From positions 4,627,730 to 4,691,729 of the forward strand of contig JAVSMS010000001.1 in the NCBI GenBank assembly GCA_032027085.1: a DNA stretch of 64,000 bases, given 5' to 3'. Positions 43,359 through 52,311 of the stretch are shown here, piece after piece. Position 1 is the first letter of the stretch. Each line of letters starts with the position of its first letter. Source of the stretch: Pseudorhodoplanes sp. (GTDB lineage: Bacteria; Pseudomonadota; Alphaproteobacteria; Rhizobiales; Xanthobacteraceae). The notes under the pieces are model-generated. The model did no database searches and was not told where the DNA came from. It saw only the letters and a program-made list of their open reading frames with translations. Made by a program: the position numbers and the translations under genes.

Positions 43359-44336
43359 CTACTTCTGGGCGCCGTCCATCAGACGGCCAAATCGGGCCGT
43401 GTCCGCCTTGATCAGGGCCGCGAACTCTTCAGGACTCGACGACGCCGCCGAGACTCCCTGCTTCGACAGAAGTCCCCGGACCTCCGGCATATTCATGACC
43501 GCTCCGACGTCCTGACTGATCTTCTGCAAGATCGCGCGGGGCGTTCCGGCCGGTGCGAATATTCCGAACCATGCGTCGTACACAAATTGTGGAAGTCCAG
43601 CTTCGGCAAAGGTCGGAACACTCGGCAGATTTGGCAAACGAGCTGCGCTCGATATGGCCAGAGCCCGCACCTTCCCGCTCTGAATAAGATCGACGCTGTT
43701 GCCGGCCGGCGTAAAAAACATGTCCGTGTCAGCACGCATGACGCTTGTCTGTGCGTCCGGCGTACCTCTGTAAGGCACATGCATCATGTCGAGCTTGGCT
43801 GTCTGTTTGAAAAGCTCCCCGGCGATGTTCGCAGCACTTCCGAGACCGGCGGATGCGTAGCTTGCCTTGCCCGGCTTCGACCGAGCGTTGGAAATAAAGT
43901 CGCTCAGAGATTTCGCAGGCGAATCCGGAGAGGTGATCAGGATCATCGGCATGGAGGCGACTTTGGCAATTCCGACAAAATCGTTCACCGGGTCGAATGG
44001 CAGGCTTTTGTTGATCTTGCCGATAATCGTGTGCCCATTTGACGTCAGCATGATCGTGTAGCCGTCAGGTGCGGACTTGGCAGCACTTGCAACGCCCGCG
44101 ACACCAGGCCGATTCTCAACGATGACTTGCTGCTTCCATATCGGACCTAACTTGTCGCTGATGACTCGCGCCAGAATATCCGTCGCGCTTCCGGCCGAGA
44201 ACGGCACTACGATGCGAACAAGCTGGCTGGGGTAGGAATCTGCCGGCGTATCGGCATGACCTTCACTTCCAAGGATGCCGCATAGACCGAGCGCAATGGA
44301 AAGCAAACCTGTGTGGAATAAGCGCCGGCAATTCAT
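43359..44336 (-). CDS. Bug-family substrate-binding protein (tripartite tricarboxylate transporter type)
   Basis: The 325-residue protein has a signal peptide (MNCRRLFHTGLLSIALGLCG to about residue 28) and Bug/TctC motifs: YPSQLVRIVVPFSAGSATDILARVI, VVENRPGVAG, LDMMHVPYRGTPDAQTSV. It binds a carboxylated compound in the periplasm. The membrane partners TctA/TctB are not in the window, so it is an orphan, as common in betaproteobacteria and some rhizobia. The start 44336 has AGGAGGG about nine bases upstream. A LacI-type operator copy lies 76 bp upstream. Confidence 0.88.
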   Translation of the reverse strand: MNCRRLFHTGLLSIALGLCGILGSEGHADTPADSYPSQLVRIVVPFSAGSATDILARVISDKLGPIWKQQVIVENRPGVAGVASAAKSAPDGYTIMLTSNGHTIIGKINKSLPFDPVNDFVGIAKVASMPMILITSPDSPAKSLSDFISNARSKPGKASYASAGLGSAANIAGELFKQTAKLDMMHVPYRGTPDAQTSVMRADTDMFFTPAGNSVDLIQSGKVRALAISSAARLPNLPSVPTFAEAGLPQFVYDAWFGIFAPAGTPRAILQKISQDVGAVMNMPEVRGLLSKQGVSAASSSPEEFAALIKADTARFGRLMDGAQK

Positions 44337-45206
44337 TTTAATTCCTCCCTGCATTTTCACACACGGCAGGCTATGCCTCTCGCAAGTTTTGAGCCCGACG
44401 GCGTGCGATTCTTGCAATCGATTGCACATTTCGAGGCGCAAAACTAGTCAAATCTGCAAGCGCTGATACGACCATCGTGCTTGTGGAAGCCGAGATCGGC
44501 CGTTTCATCGCATCTGCCATTCCGCCGGACTCGATCCGCGGCATGCGCATATGCTGCTGGTGGCCGGCTCGTGTCAGCGCCAGCGCGCGATGGCAGGTGC
44601 GCATGCGGCCAATTTTGAGGAAATTGAAGGCGACGTCCTTAGGTGATGCCCGCAAAACGGCGCGAAAAATTGGCGATCCGAGGCCCCACGTGGAGCCGCT
44701 GGCCAGATGGGCGGCCGCAGCGCCGGCTCGGCCGGCAGGCCGAGGATGGATGCCTTTCAAAGTTGGCAGGGTGGTGATCGGTGCGCACCACAATCGCCGC
44801 ATGCTGATCCGGGATTGATCAGCAAACAGATTGGCTATCTCGGCGCTGCGATTTCAACCTCACGGATCCCGCCAAGCGTTCGCGACGCGGCGACGCTTCG
44901 GATTCCTGACAAGTTGAACGCGAATTTAATCCTAGATCATCCGCGTAAGTCGGCTAGAAGCGGCGCGGTCCGCAAGCGCGATGCATAGTTGCAGAGCCGG
45001 TCACGGTGAACGGCCCATTCACTGAGATTGAAATAGAGTTCGCCTCCAGCGCATGGAGCCGATCGTGATGAATGCGATTCGCAATGAAGTGACGACCGAA
45101 AAGCGGAACAAGGTGACACTAGCAGGCTGCCAGATTTTCGTCGCGCGATCCTGCAGAGCCGGTCGATACGGACAGCCAACATCGATTACTGGCTAATCCG
45201 GGTTCA
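44337..45206. other. 870-bp stretch with an operator-like site and no recognised gene
   Basis: Apart from the operator-like palindrome at 44412-44427, I recognise nothing here. Open frames exist on both strands (for instance a minus-strand frame of about 143 codons ending at 44371), but they have no family resemblance, no clear ribosome binding site and resemble decayed coding DNA. The Arg/Ala-rich composition is what antisense GC-rich reading gives. Confidence 0.4.
44412..44427. promoter_or_regulatory. LacI-type operator, site 3 (upstream of the Bug protein gene)
   Basis: TTGCAATCGATTGCAC contains the perfect 14-bp palindrome TGCAATCGATTGCA and agrees with site 2 in 14 of 16 positions. It lies 76 bp upstream of the Bug protein start codon, on the promoter side. 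Confidence 0.6.
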
Positions 45207-45605
45207 TTATGATGCCGTAGATCCGAGCCGATACTCACCTGAATCATTCCAGACATCCTGACGTCGAATGCCCGTTCCGTCGATTTCAAAGCGATCGATG
45301 AAGCGGATGCCTGAAAATGCCGTACCATCGCGCCACTCCCCATGGAGCGTACCGAGGCAATACACAACCCAGCAGTCGCCGCCTTCAAAGGCATCCCAAT
45401 TTTCGATGGCCTTCCCGACGCGGGCGTAACGGCTGCCCGAGTTACTGACGATCTCGCCAAGGCTACGAAAAACTGCTCCACCGGGAAACGTCAAAACAAC
45501 CTTGCCAGCAAGGTATTTTTCAGCGCCACTCAGATCACGGGCTTCCATCGCTGAAAGATATGAATTCGCAAATTGGATGGCCTCCTCGCGCGTCTTGACC
45601 GACAT
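45207..45605 (-). CDS. SnoaL/NTF2-like small protein
   Basis: The 132-residue single-domain protein resembles the SnoaL-like/nuclear transport factor 2 superfamily: an N-terminal helix (REEAIQFANSYLSAMEARDLSGAEKYLAGK), followed by GGAVFRSLGEIVSN and a four-stranded sheet with GIRFIDRFEIDGTGIRRQDVW. Such proteins are often small cyclases, isomerases or dehydratases, or have only a binding role. It has no clear operon partner. Function unknown; it could act on an aromatic intermediate, as several such proteins do in catabolic clusters. Confidence 0.65.
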   Translation of the reverse strand: MSVKTREEAIQFANSYLSAMEARDLSGAEKYLAGKVVLTFPGGAVFRSLGEIVSNSGSRYARVGKAIENWDAFEGGDCWVVYCLGTLHGEWRDGTAFSGIRFIDRFEIDGTGIRRQDVWNDSGEYRLGSTAS

Positions 45606-46001
45606 GATGACTCCATCTGCCTTTGGGGGTGAGATTAAAGCTCGTTAACTGTGCGTGCCGGCTGCAGCAAACCGCGCACGGTCGAAATCGCCGGCGACCA
45701 AGCCGCCGTTTCCGAATGGCGGGTTGCACCCGTATCGATCGTGAGGCCGGCGCTGCCTGCTGGCCCCAGTCGAACATCCGACCGCGGCCACGCAATCGCT
45801 CTGGGAAGCGCTGGCGGCAAGGCCTGACCGAATTGCTGGACTTCCGGGTGCCGCGGCCCGCCAGCCAGGAGAGGGCTTGACCGAAGGCTGAAATCGGCTT
45901 GACGCTTTCTTTTGACGCCATGTGCCCCGGCGGCCTCCTCCAGCCTATCTTGTCATAAAGCCATAGCAAGCGGTCTTTTCCGATGCTACCTTTCAACGTT
46001 C
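45606..46001. other. Region between the SnoaL-like gene and the GntR/UTRA regulator, no recognised gene
   Basis: No protein family was recognised. A minus-strand open frame of about 80 codons (ending at 45635) has no start signal or similarity. The divergent promoters of the flanking genes should lie here. An imperfect CTTG...CAAG dyad (about 45950-45971) could be a regulatory site but is weak. Confidence 0.35.
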
Positions 46002-46922
46002 ATGAAGTCTCGCGAGTCAGACGTGCCGATCACCTCGCCTGCCACTTCGGCGCTCCTTGCCGACAGGTCACCGATGCCGCTGTACCATCGGCTCTATGTG
46101 ATTTTGCGCGATCGCATTGCGAGCGGCCAGCATCCCGAAGGATCTGTCCTGCCGAGCGAGATTGAGCTCACGGAGAGCTTCAAGGTCAGCCGCATCACCG
46201 CGAAGCGGGCGCTCGATGAACTTGCCGCCGAGGGGCTGGTGGTGCGCGTGCGCGGACGAGGCACTACGGTAACCGGACGCGCGGCCGCATTGGTCGGTGC
46301 CCGGCCAATTACTGCCAATATCGACGGGCTGCTTGAGAATCTCAGCGCTATCGGACGCGAGACATCAGTCGAGGTCATTGAATTCGACTATGTGGGGCCG
46401 CCCGATTTGGCACGAATCCAACTCGCGCTTGATCCTGGTGCGCTCGCGCAGCGGGCGGTGCGGGTTCGCAGCCTGGACGGCATACCGCTCTCGCAATCCA
46501 CCACCTATGTGCCCGAACATATCGGCCGCGCCTATGGTGCCAGAGAGCTTGCGACAACCGCGTTGATCGACTTGCTGGAACGTGCCGGGGTCATCGTCGG
46601 CGCAGCCGAGCAATCGATCACGGCCACCCTCGCCGACAGTTTGACCGCCTCGCGGCTGAAGATCGGCGTCGGCGCGCCGCTTCTGCTCATGAAGCGGTGC
46701 GTGAAGGACAGAGACGGCAAACCGGTACAGTACATCGAGGTTCTCTATCGGCCTGACCGTTTTGAATATCGCATGTCGCTGACGCGCGATCAGGCCGCGG
46801 GCCACGGACGCTTTTCGTCCAAAGGGGCGGCCGCAGTTGCCGCCAAAATTGTGAAGCCGCCCAAGCGGCCATCGAAGAGCCTGAAAACGCAGAAGGGGAA
46901 AAGGCGATGCATAACAGGATGA
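46002..46922 (+). CDS. GntR-family regulator with UTRA ligand domain (HutC/FarR type)
   Basis: The 306-residue protein has an N-terminal GntR winged helix (about residues 25-90: PLYHRLYVILRDRIASGQHPEGSVLPSE, VSRITAKRALDELAAEGLVVRVRGRGT) and a UTRA domain (about 105-250: EVIEFDYVGPP, RAVRVRSLDGIPLSQSTTYVP, KRCVKDRDGKPVQYIEVLYRPDRFEYRM). A Lys-rich tail ends it. It overlaps the start of the binding-protein gene by 16 bp, so it is cotranscribed with and probably controls the 46-57 kb catabolic operon. It should release DNA when a pathway metabolite binds. Confidence 0.9.
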   Translation: MKSRESDVPITSPATSALLADRSPMPLYHRLYVILRDRIASGQHPEGSVLPSEIELTESFKVSRITAKRALDELAAEGLVVRVRGRGTTVTGRAAALVGARPITANIDGLLENLSAIGRETSVEVIEFDYVGPPDLARIQLALDPGALAQRAVRVRSLDGIPLSQSTTYVPEHIGRAYGARELATTALIDLLERAGVIVGAAEQSITATLADSLTASRLKIGVGAPLLLMKRCVKDRDGKPVQYIEVLYRPDRFEYRMSLTRDQAAGHGRFSSKGAAAVAAKIVKPPKRPSKSLKTQKGKRRCITG

Positions 46923-48151
46923 CACGTAACAGCCTTCGCATGACACGGCGCCAGCTTATGATGGGAACGGCCAGCTTTGCTGTCGCGAACATTGGCATGC
47001 CGGCAATCTTGCGTGCGCAAGGCCAGAGTATCAAAATTGGCATTCTGCATCCGGTCACCGGCGGCCTCGCCTATGAGGGCGAGCAGTGCCGCAAGGGTGC
47101 ATTGCTGGCGCTCGAGGAAATCAATGCGGCTGGCGGTATCAAGTCGATGGGCGGGGCGAAGCTTGAGCCCGTTCTGGCCGATGCACAATCCAAGCCTGAG
47201 GTGGGCGCGGCGGAAGTCGATCGACTGGCTGAGGCGGGCGTTCTTGCCATCCAAGGTCCCTATGCATCCGGCATCGCACTTGCGACCACCCAGGCTGCTG
47301 CCAAACACAATCTTCCGCATCTCGTCGATGTCGGAGTGGTTGACCAAATCATCGCGCGTGGCCTGCCGAACACGTTCCGCTTTGCTCCTGGCTTCGGAAA
47401 GGTCACGTCGTTCGCGTTGGACGCTTTGCAGAAAATCAACGCGGCGGCTGGCAACCCCGCCAAGACAGCCGTAATTGTTCACGAAGACGGTGCTTTCGGC
47501 TCCGGTATGGCCAAGCTGCTGAACGAGAAACTGCCCGGTCTTGGCATACAGGTACTGCAATCGCTGAGCCACCCGACTCCACAGCGCGACTTCACCAACA
47601 TCGCGCTGCAGGTCCGGCAGGCCAATCCGGATCTCATTATCCCATCGAACTATAAAAACGATTTTATCCTGATGGCGCGAACCTTCCGCCAGCAGCGTGT
47701 CCGCCCAAAAGTGGCGATCTATGCCTTGCTAGGCGGTGCCGCGTCGAATGTCGCCTTTGCCAAGCAATATCCGGATGCGGCTGAATACATCATGGACTGC
47801 AACCACTGGTACAATCCAACCAAAGCGCTCTCAAGGACCTTCGCCAAGAAGGTGGCCGACAAGGGCTGGGATCTGACTTATGAACTGATGCTCAACTATT
47901 CCTGCATGCGCGTGCTGGCCGATGCGCTCGAGCGCGCGGGTGCACCGGACCGCGCCAAGATCATCGATGCGCTCGCGTCGTCGACATACAACGACCACAT
48001 CATGCCTTATGGTCCGACGAAGTTCGTCAAAGGCCAGAACGAAGGTGCGCAGCCCGCCAATACGCAGATCCTAAAGGGCAATGTCGAGGTAATTTTCCCG
48101 CAGGAATTTGCCTCAGCAAAGGCTGTATTTCCGGTGCCGCAGGGCGGTTGA
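46907..48151 (+). CDS. ABC transporter substrate-binding protein, Peripla_BP_6 type, Tat-exported
   Basis: The 414-residue protein has a twin-arginine leader (MTRRQLMMGTASFAVANIGM) and an LivK-like mature part: SIKIGILHPVTGGLAYEGEQCRKGALLALEEINAAGGIKS, AVIVHEDGAFGSGM, PQRDFTNIALQVRQANPDLIIP. Members of this group bind amides, urea, aromatic acids or amino acids. It is the first gene of a complete importer whose other parts follow directly. ATG 46907 has AAGGGG/AAAAGG upstream; an alternative ATG at 46919 would overlap the regulator stop. Confidence 0.92.
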   Translation: MHNRMTRNSLRMTRRQLMMGTASFAVANIGMPAILRAQGQSIKIGILHPVTGGLAYEGEQCRKGALLALEEINAAGGIKSMGGAKLEPVLADAQSKPEVGAAEVDRLAEAGVLAIQGPYASGIALATTQAAAKHNLPHLVDVGVVDQIIARGLPNTFRFAPGFGKVTSFALDALQKINAAAGNPAKTAVIVHEDGAFGSGMAKLLNEKLPGLGIQVLQSLSHPTPQRDFTNIALQVRQANPDLIIPSNYKNDFILMARTFRQQRVRPKVAIYALLGGAASNVAFAKQYPDAAEYIMDCNHWYNPTKALSRTFAKKVADKGWDLTYELMLNYSCMRVLADALERAGAPDRAKIIDALASSTYNDHIMPYGPTKFVKGQNEGAQPANTQILKGNVEVIFPQEFASAKAVFPVPQGG

Positions 48152-48175
48152 CGTGTTCGCCGCTGCGGCACCACG

Positions 48176-49048
48176 ATGCTCAACTTCGGCCTGTTACTTC
48201 CCGCCGTGCTGAACGGAGTGACGACGGGGGCGGTCTACGCCCTCATCGCACTCGGGCTGACGCTCATCTACGGCGTTTTGCACATCATCAATTTTGCGCA
48301 CGGAAGCCTGCTGATGCTGGCCCTCTATGCGGCGTTTTTCCTGTATACGCTCGCCGGCGTCGACCCCTATATCGCGTTGTTCCTGCTGATACCGGCGTTC
48401 TTCGCGCTTGGCTATGCACTGCAGCGTTTCGTCATCCAGCCGGCCAGCCATGGGCGCGACGAGAATATCCTGCTCGTCACGCTCGGTCTTGCCATCATCA
48501 TCGACAATCTGGCGCTGTGGCTGTGGACGTCGACGACACGCACAATCGACACCTGGTATTCGTTCGAGGTGATCGACCTTGGCTTTGCGTTCATCCCTCT
48601 GCCAAAAATCATTGCTTTTCTCAGCGCGCTCGCCTTTGCCGCGCTGTTGTGGGTATTGATCGCATTCACCGATCTTGGCAAGGCCATCCGGGCAGTGGCG
48701 CGCGAGCGCGAAGGTGCGCGCCTTGTTGGGATCCGCGTCGAACACGTTTATGCCATGACATTCGGAATCGGCACGGCGGCGGTGGCGGCGGCCGCCTGTC
48801 TTCTGCTGCCCACCTTCTACGTCACCCCTCAGGTCGGGTATGCCTTCGTGCTAGTCGCCTTCACGACGGTGGTGCTCGGCGGCATGGGCAGCTTCGTTGG
48901 CGCGCTCATCGCTGGGATCCTGCTCGGCATCGTCGAAGCCCTGTGCGGACTTTATCTCGGTGAAAGCCTGGGCCAGATCGGCATCTTCGCCATCTTCATC
49001 CTCATCCTGCTGTTCCGCCCGGTGGGCCTGTTCGGAGCGCGAGCATGA
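48176..49048 (+). CDS. LivH-type ABC permease
   Basis: The 290-residue membrane permease has family motifs NGVTTGAVYALIALGLTLIYGVLHIINFAHGSLLML at the N-terminus and LGGMGSFVGALIAGILLGIVEAL near the C-terminus, with about eight membrane helices and IGIFAIFILILLFRPVGLFGARA at the end. It starts 24 bp after the binding protein and overlaps LivM by four bases (ATGA). It forms the channel with LivM. Confidence 0.93.
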   Translation: MLNFGLLLPAVLNGVTTGAVYALIALGLTLIYGVLHIINFAHGSLLMLALYAAFFLYTLAGVDPYIALFLLIPAFFALGYALQRFVIQPASHGRDENILLVTLGLAIIIDNLALWLWTSTTRTIDTWYSFEVIDLGFAFIPLPKIIAFLSALAFAALLWVLIAFTDLGKAIRAVAREREGARLVGIRVEHVYAMTFGIGTAAVAAAACLLLPTFYVTPQVGYAFVLVAFTTVVLGGMGSFVGALIAGILLGIVEALCGLYLGESLGQIGIFAIFILILLFRPVGLFGARA

Positions 49049-50013
49049 ACGCGAAGATCCCCGGCATAGCGCTGCTCGCGTTTCTCCTGTGCATGCCGTT
49101 CGTCGTGCAGTCCGAATTCTGGCTTTCCTTCTGGTTGCTCGTTCTGATGTTCACCTTTCTTGGCCAGGCATGGAACGTGCTCGGCGGTTACGGCGGACAA
49201 TTCTCCTTCGGTCATGCGCTGTTTTTCGGGGTCGGTGCGTTCGGAACAGCTATCCTGCAGGTGCGGCACGGAGTGAACGCCTATGCGGCCGGAGCGATTG
49301 CGATCGCACTGGGTGCAATCATCGGCGGCACGGTAGGTCTTCTCGTCTTTCGCTACCGGCTACGTGGGGCCTATTTTGCACTCGTCACGCTCGCCTTCGC
49401 GGAGGTCGCGCGTGTGCTTGTGTCCTCTTTCGACTATACGGGCAGCGGCTTTGGCATGCTGGTACCGCTCGCGCGCAGCGCCGGGAACTTTCAGTTCCAG
49501 GACCGCAAGGTGTTTTATCTCATCGCCTGGGCACTGGTCGTATTAGGCTGCCTCGTGGCGATGTGGCTTGAGAACTCCCGTTTCGGTGCCAGGCTAATGG
49601 CGGTGCGCGAAAACGAGGATGCCGCCCAGGCGCTCGGCATCGACCTCGTCCGCACCAAGGTCTGTGCGATCATGCTTTCGGGCGCGATGGCGGCAACGGT
49701 CGGCGTCTTCTACGTGCAGAACTTCCTGTTCGTCGACAGCCACCTGGCTTTCGGTCCTGCGATGTCGATCGAAGCATTGCTTGTATCCATTATTGGCGGA
49801 ATGGGGACAGTGTTCGGACCGCTGTTTGGCGCGATCGTGCTGCATGCGCTGGGGGAAGTGGCTAAACAGATCACAGGCAACGCGCCCGGACTCAATCTCG
49901 TATTCTACGGCGTTCTGCTCATTCTTGCGCTGCGCTTCCTGCCGAATGGCATTGCCGGCCTGTTCACCCGCCGCTTCGTGCGCCGCCATCACCGGGAGGC
50001 TGCGAATGCTTGA
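49045..50013 (+). CDS. LivM-type ABC permease
   Basis: The 322-residue permease has about nine hydrophobic segments and the LivM block NVLGGYGGQFSFGHALFFGVGAFGTAILQV followed by FRYRLRGAYFALVTLAFAEVARVL. The cytoplasmic loop contains SRFGARLMAVRENEDAAQALGIDLVRTK, the coupling region for ATPase contact. It starts inside the LivH stop codon and overlaps LivG by eight bases. Unlike the first transporter of this window, it is not fused to its ATPase. Confidence 0.93.
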   Translation: MNAKIPGIALLAFLLCMPFVVQSEFWLSFWLLVLMFTFLGQAWNVLGGYGGQFSFGHALFFGVGAFGTAILQVRHGVNAYAAGAIAIALGAIIGGTVGLLVFRYRLRGAYFALVTLAFAEVARVLVSSFDYTGSGFGMLVPLARSAGNFQFQDRKVFYLIAWALVVLGCLVAMWLENSRFGARLMAVRENEDAAQALGIDLVRTKVCAIMLSGAMAATVGVFYVQNFLFVDSHLAFGPAMSIEALLVSIIGGMGTVFGPLFGAIVLHALGEVAKQITGNAPGLNLVFYGVLLILALRFLPNGIAGLFTRRFVRRHHREAANA

Positions 50014-50758
50014 GGTGCGCGATCTCAACAAGCGCTACGGCGGCATCAGAGCGATTGACGGCGTTTCGCTCGATGTGTCCGAAGGTGAGATCGTCGCCTT
50101 GATCGGCCCAAACGGCGCAGGCAAGACGACATTGTTCGCTGCGATCGCAGGGTTTGTGCGGCCAGACGCTGGTAGCGTGCGGCTCGCAGGCAATGACATT
50201 ACAGGACTGCCACCGCATGTCATCTGTGCGCGCGGCCTGGTGCGCACGTTCCAGATTGTACAGCCCTTTGGCGCGCTGAGCGTGCGCGAAAATATCGCGG
50301 TCGGAGCGCATCTCCATCGCGCGGCGCGCCGCGGCGCGCTCGCGAAGGCTGAAGAAGTGGCCGAACAGGTTGGACTCGGCAAACGGCTTGATCAACCGGC
50401 GGCAACGCTGACCGTTGCGGGCCGCAAGCGGCTCGAACTCGCCCGCGCGCTGGCGACCGACCCCAAGCTGCTCCTTCTCGACGAAGTGATGGCTGGCCTC
50501 AATCCGACCGAGGTCGCCGATATCGTTCCGGTCATGCGGGCAGTCCGCGACAGCGGTGTCACCATCCTGCTGATCGAGCATGTCATGCAGGCCGTGGTGA
50601 GCCTCGCCACACGCGCATATGTGCTCAATAATGGCCGGATCATCGCGTCCGGCACAACCGCCGAGGTCGCGAGCGATCCGCAAGTGATCGAAGCCTATCT
50701 CGGACACGGCGCGGCTGCGCGGGTAAAGAGTCGGCTGGAGGCCGCCCATGCTCCTTGA
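50006..50758 (+). CDS. LivG-type ABC ATPase
   Basis: The 250-residue ATPase begins MLEVRDLNKRYGGIRAIDGV and has Walker A GPNGAGKTT, the region LTVAGRKRLELARALA in place of the usual LSGGQ (a known feature of this LivG group), Walker B LLLLDEVMAGLNP and H-loop EHVMQAV. ATG 50006 was chosen; an upstream frame from 49619 is antisense-like and lacks homology. It overlaps LivM by eight and LivF by eleven bases. Confidence 0.92.
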   Translation: MLEVRDLNKRYGGIRAIDGVSLDVSEGEIVALIGPNGAGKTTLFAAIAGFVRPDAGSVRLAGNDITGLPPHVICARGLVRTFQIVQPFGALSVRENIAVGAHLHRAARRGALAKAEEVAEQVGLGKRLDQPAATLTVAGRKRLELARALATDPKLLLLDEVMAGLNPTEVADIVPVMRAVRDSGVTILLIEHVMQAVVSLATRAYVLNNGRIIASGTTAEVASDPQVIEAYLGHGAAARVKSRLEAAHAP

Positions 50759-51452
50759 GGTGGGCCGGATGGAAGCAGGTTACGGCGCTGTTCCAGTATT
50801 GCGCGGCCTCGACATGCACGTTGCGCAGGGTGAGGTGATCGCTGTTCTGGGTGCGAACGGTGCCGGCAAATCCACGCTCAATCGCGTGTTAAGCGGACTG
50901 ATGCCTCCCTGGAAAGGAATCGTGCGTTTCGAGGGCGCTGACACCACAGGCCGCGACGCATCCTACATGGTTGAGGCCGGCCTCGTACATGTGCCAGAGG
51001 GCCGGCGCATCTTCCCTAACCTCAATGTGCGCGAAAACCTCGAACTTGGCAGCTATCGGCGTGGCCGGAACAATCGCGCACGAAATCTTGAACGCGCATT
51101 CAGCATCTTCCCGAGGCTAAAGGAACGTATAGGCCAAGCCGCCGGCACTCTCTCCGGTGGTGAACAGCAGATGCTTGCAATCGCCCGCGGATTGATGGCG
51201 GAACCGAAACTCCTGATCCTCGACGAACCTTCGCTTGGTCTGTCACCATTGCTCGTCGAAGAGGTTTTCGGACTGATCCAGCGCGTTCAGGAGGATGGCC
51301 CGGGAATCCTGCTGGTCGAGCAGAATGTGGTGCAGTCGCTCGCAATCGCATCGCGCGGCTATATGCTGGAAAATGGAGCTTTCGTACTCGAAGGTCCGGC
51401 AGCGGCTCTGCTCGACGACCCGCAATTGAAGAAGACATATCTGGGTCTGTAA
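50748..51452 (+). CDS. LivF-type ABC ATPase
   Basis: The 234-residue ATPase has Walker A GANGAGKSTLN, signature LSGGEQQML, Walker B LLILDEPSLGLSP and H-loop EQNVVQS. Together with LivG it powers the importer encoded upstream. It ends four bases before the isocitrate-lyase-family gene. The normal length and stop contrast with the LivF fused to an aldehyde dehydrogenase in the window's other importer operon. Confidence 0.93.
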   Translation: MLLEVGRMEAGYGAVPVLRGLDMHVAQGEVIAVLGANGAGKSTLNRVLSGLMPPWKGIVRFEGADTTGRDASYMVEAGLVHVPEGRRIFPNLNVRENLELGSYRRGRNNRARNLERAFSIFPRLKERIGQAAGTLSGGEQQMLAIARGLMAEPKLLILDEPSLGLSPLLVEEVFGLIQRVQEDGPGILLVEQNVVQSLAIASRGYMLENGAFVLEGPAAALLDDPQLKKTYLGL

Positions 51453-51456
51453 CAAG

Positions 51457-52311
51457 ATGATCTTATCCGAACGTCTGCGGCAACCTCCCCTTATCGTCGC
51501 CCCCGGATGCTACGACGCGCTGTCCGCGCTGCTGATCGAGCGCGCGGGCTTCGAGGTAGCTTATGTGTCAGGCGCGTCCATCGCCTATACACGCTTCGGC
51601 CGACCGGATATCGGGCTCGTCTCATTCAGTGAAGTTGCGGACACTGTCGCCGCGATCCGCGAGCGGGTCGGGATTCCCCTCATCGTCGACATGGATACCG
51701 GTTTCGGAAACGCACTCAATGTACGGCGCACCGTGACATTGCTTGCGCGCGCGGGCGCCTCCGCACTGCAACTTGAAGACCAAATGACGCCAAAACGGTG
51801 CGGGCATCTTGCCGATAAGCAGCTCATCGGCCCCTCCGAGATGGTCGGCAAGATCAAGGCCGCACTTGATGCCCGGCCGAGCAAAGACGTGCTGCTTGTC
51901 GCGCGCACCGACGCAATCGCAGTCGAGGGCTTCAACGCCGCGCTTGATCGCGCCGAGGCTTATGTGGAAGCCGGCGCCGATGTGCTCTTCATCGAGGCAC
52001 CACGATCGGCCGCAGAACTCGCCGCGATCGGGACGCGCTTTCGCGGGCGCACCCCTCTGCTCGCCAATATGGTGGAAGGCGGCGAGACGCCACTCACCGA
52101 TGCCAGCAAACTCGAGACCCTCGGCTTCTCCATCGCGATCTTTCCAGGCGGCACCGTGCGGGCGCTTGCGCGTGCGCTCGGCGACTATTTTGCGAGCCTG
52201 AAGACACACGGGACGACCGCGCCCTTCCGTGACCGAATGCTTGATTTCAAGGGCATTAACGACATCGTGGGGACGAACAACATGCTGGAGCTTGGGCGAT
52301 GCTATGACTGA
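51457..52311 (+). CDS. Isocitrate lyase/PEP mutase-family C-C lyase (methylisocitrate or dimethylmalate lyase type)
   Basis: The 284-residue TIM-barrel protein has the Mg2+-binding DMDTGFGN (Asp78, Asp80) and the active-site loop MTPKRCGHLADK with Cys115 (family KKCGH), so it has the lyase rather than mutase signature. Members cleave 2-methylisocitrate, 2,3-dimethylmalate, oxaloacetate or related alpha-hydroxyacids to pyruvate, glyoxylate or other oxoacids. It begins four bases after LivF and overlaps HyuB by eight. A two-subunit aconitase-type dehydratase nearby would make a suitable malate-type substrate. The exact substrate is unknown. Confidence 0.85.
   Translation: MILSERLRQPPLIVAPGCYDALSALLIERAGFEVAYVSGASIAYTRFGRPDIGLVSFSEVADTVAAIRERVGIPLIVDMDTGFGNALNVRRTVTLLARAGASALQLEDQMTPKRCGHLADKQLIGPSEMVGKIKAALDARPSKDVLLVARTDAIAVEGFNAALDRAEAYVEAGADVLFIEAPRSAAELAAIGTRFRGRTPLLANMVEGGETPLTDASKLETLGFSIAIFPGGTVRALARALGDYFASLKTHGTTAPFRDRMLDFKGINDIVGTNNMLELGRCYD

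Noticed and set aside
44371-44802. A 143-codon minus-strand frame upstream of the Bug protein
   Set aside because: No motif, no ribosome binding site, and it overlaps the LacI-type operator; not enough to call a gene.
45635-45820. A minus-strand open frame of about 60-80 codons
   Set aside because: No similarity or start signal seen; kept only as a note on the intergenic region.
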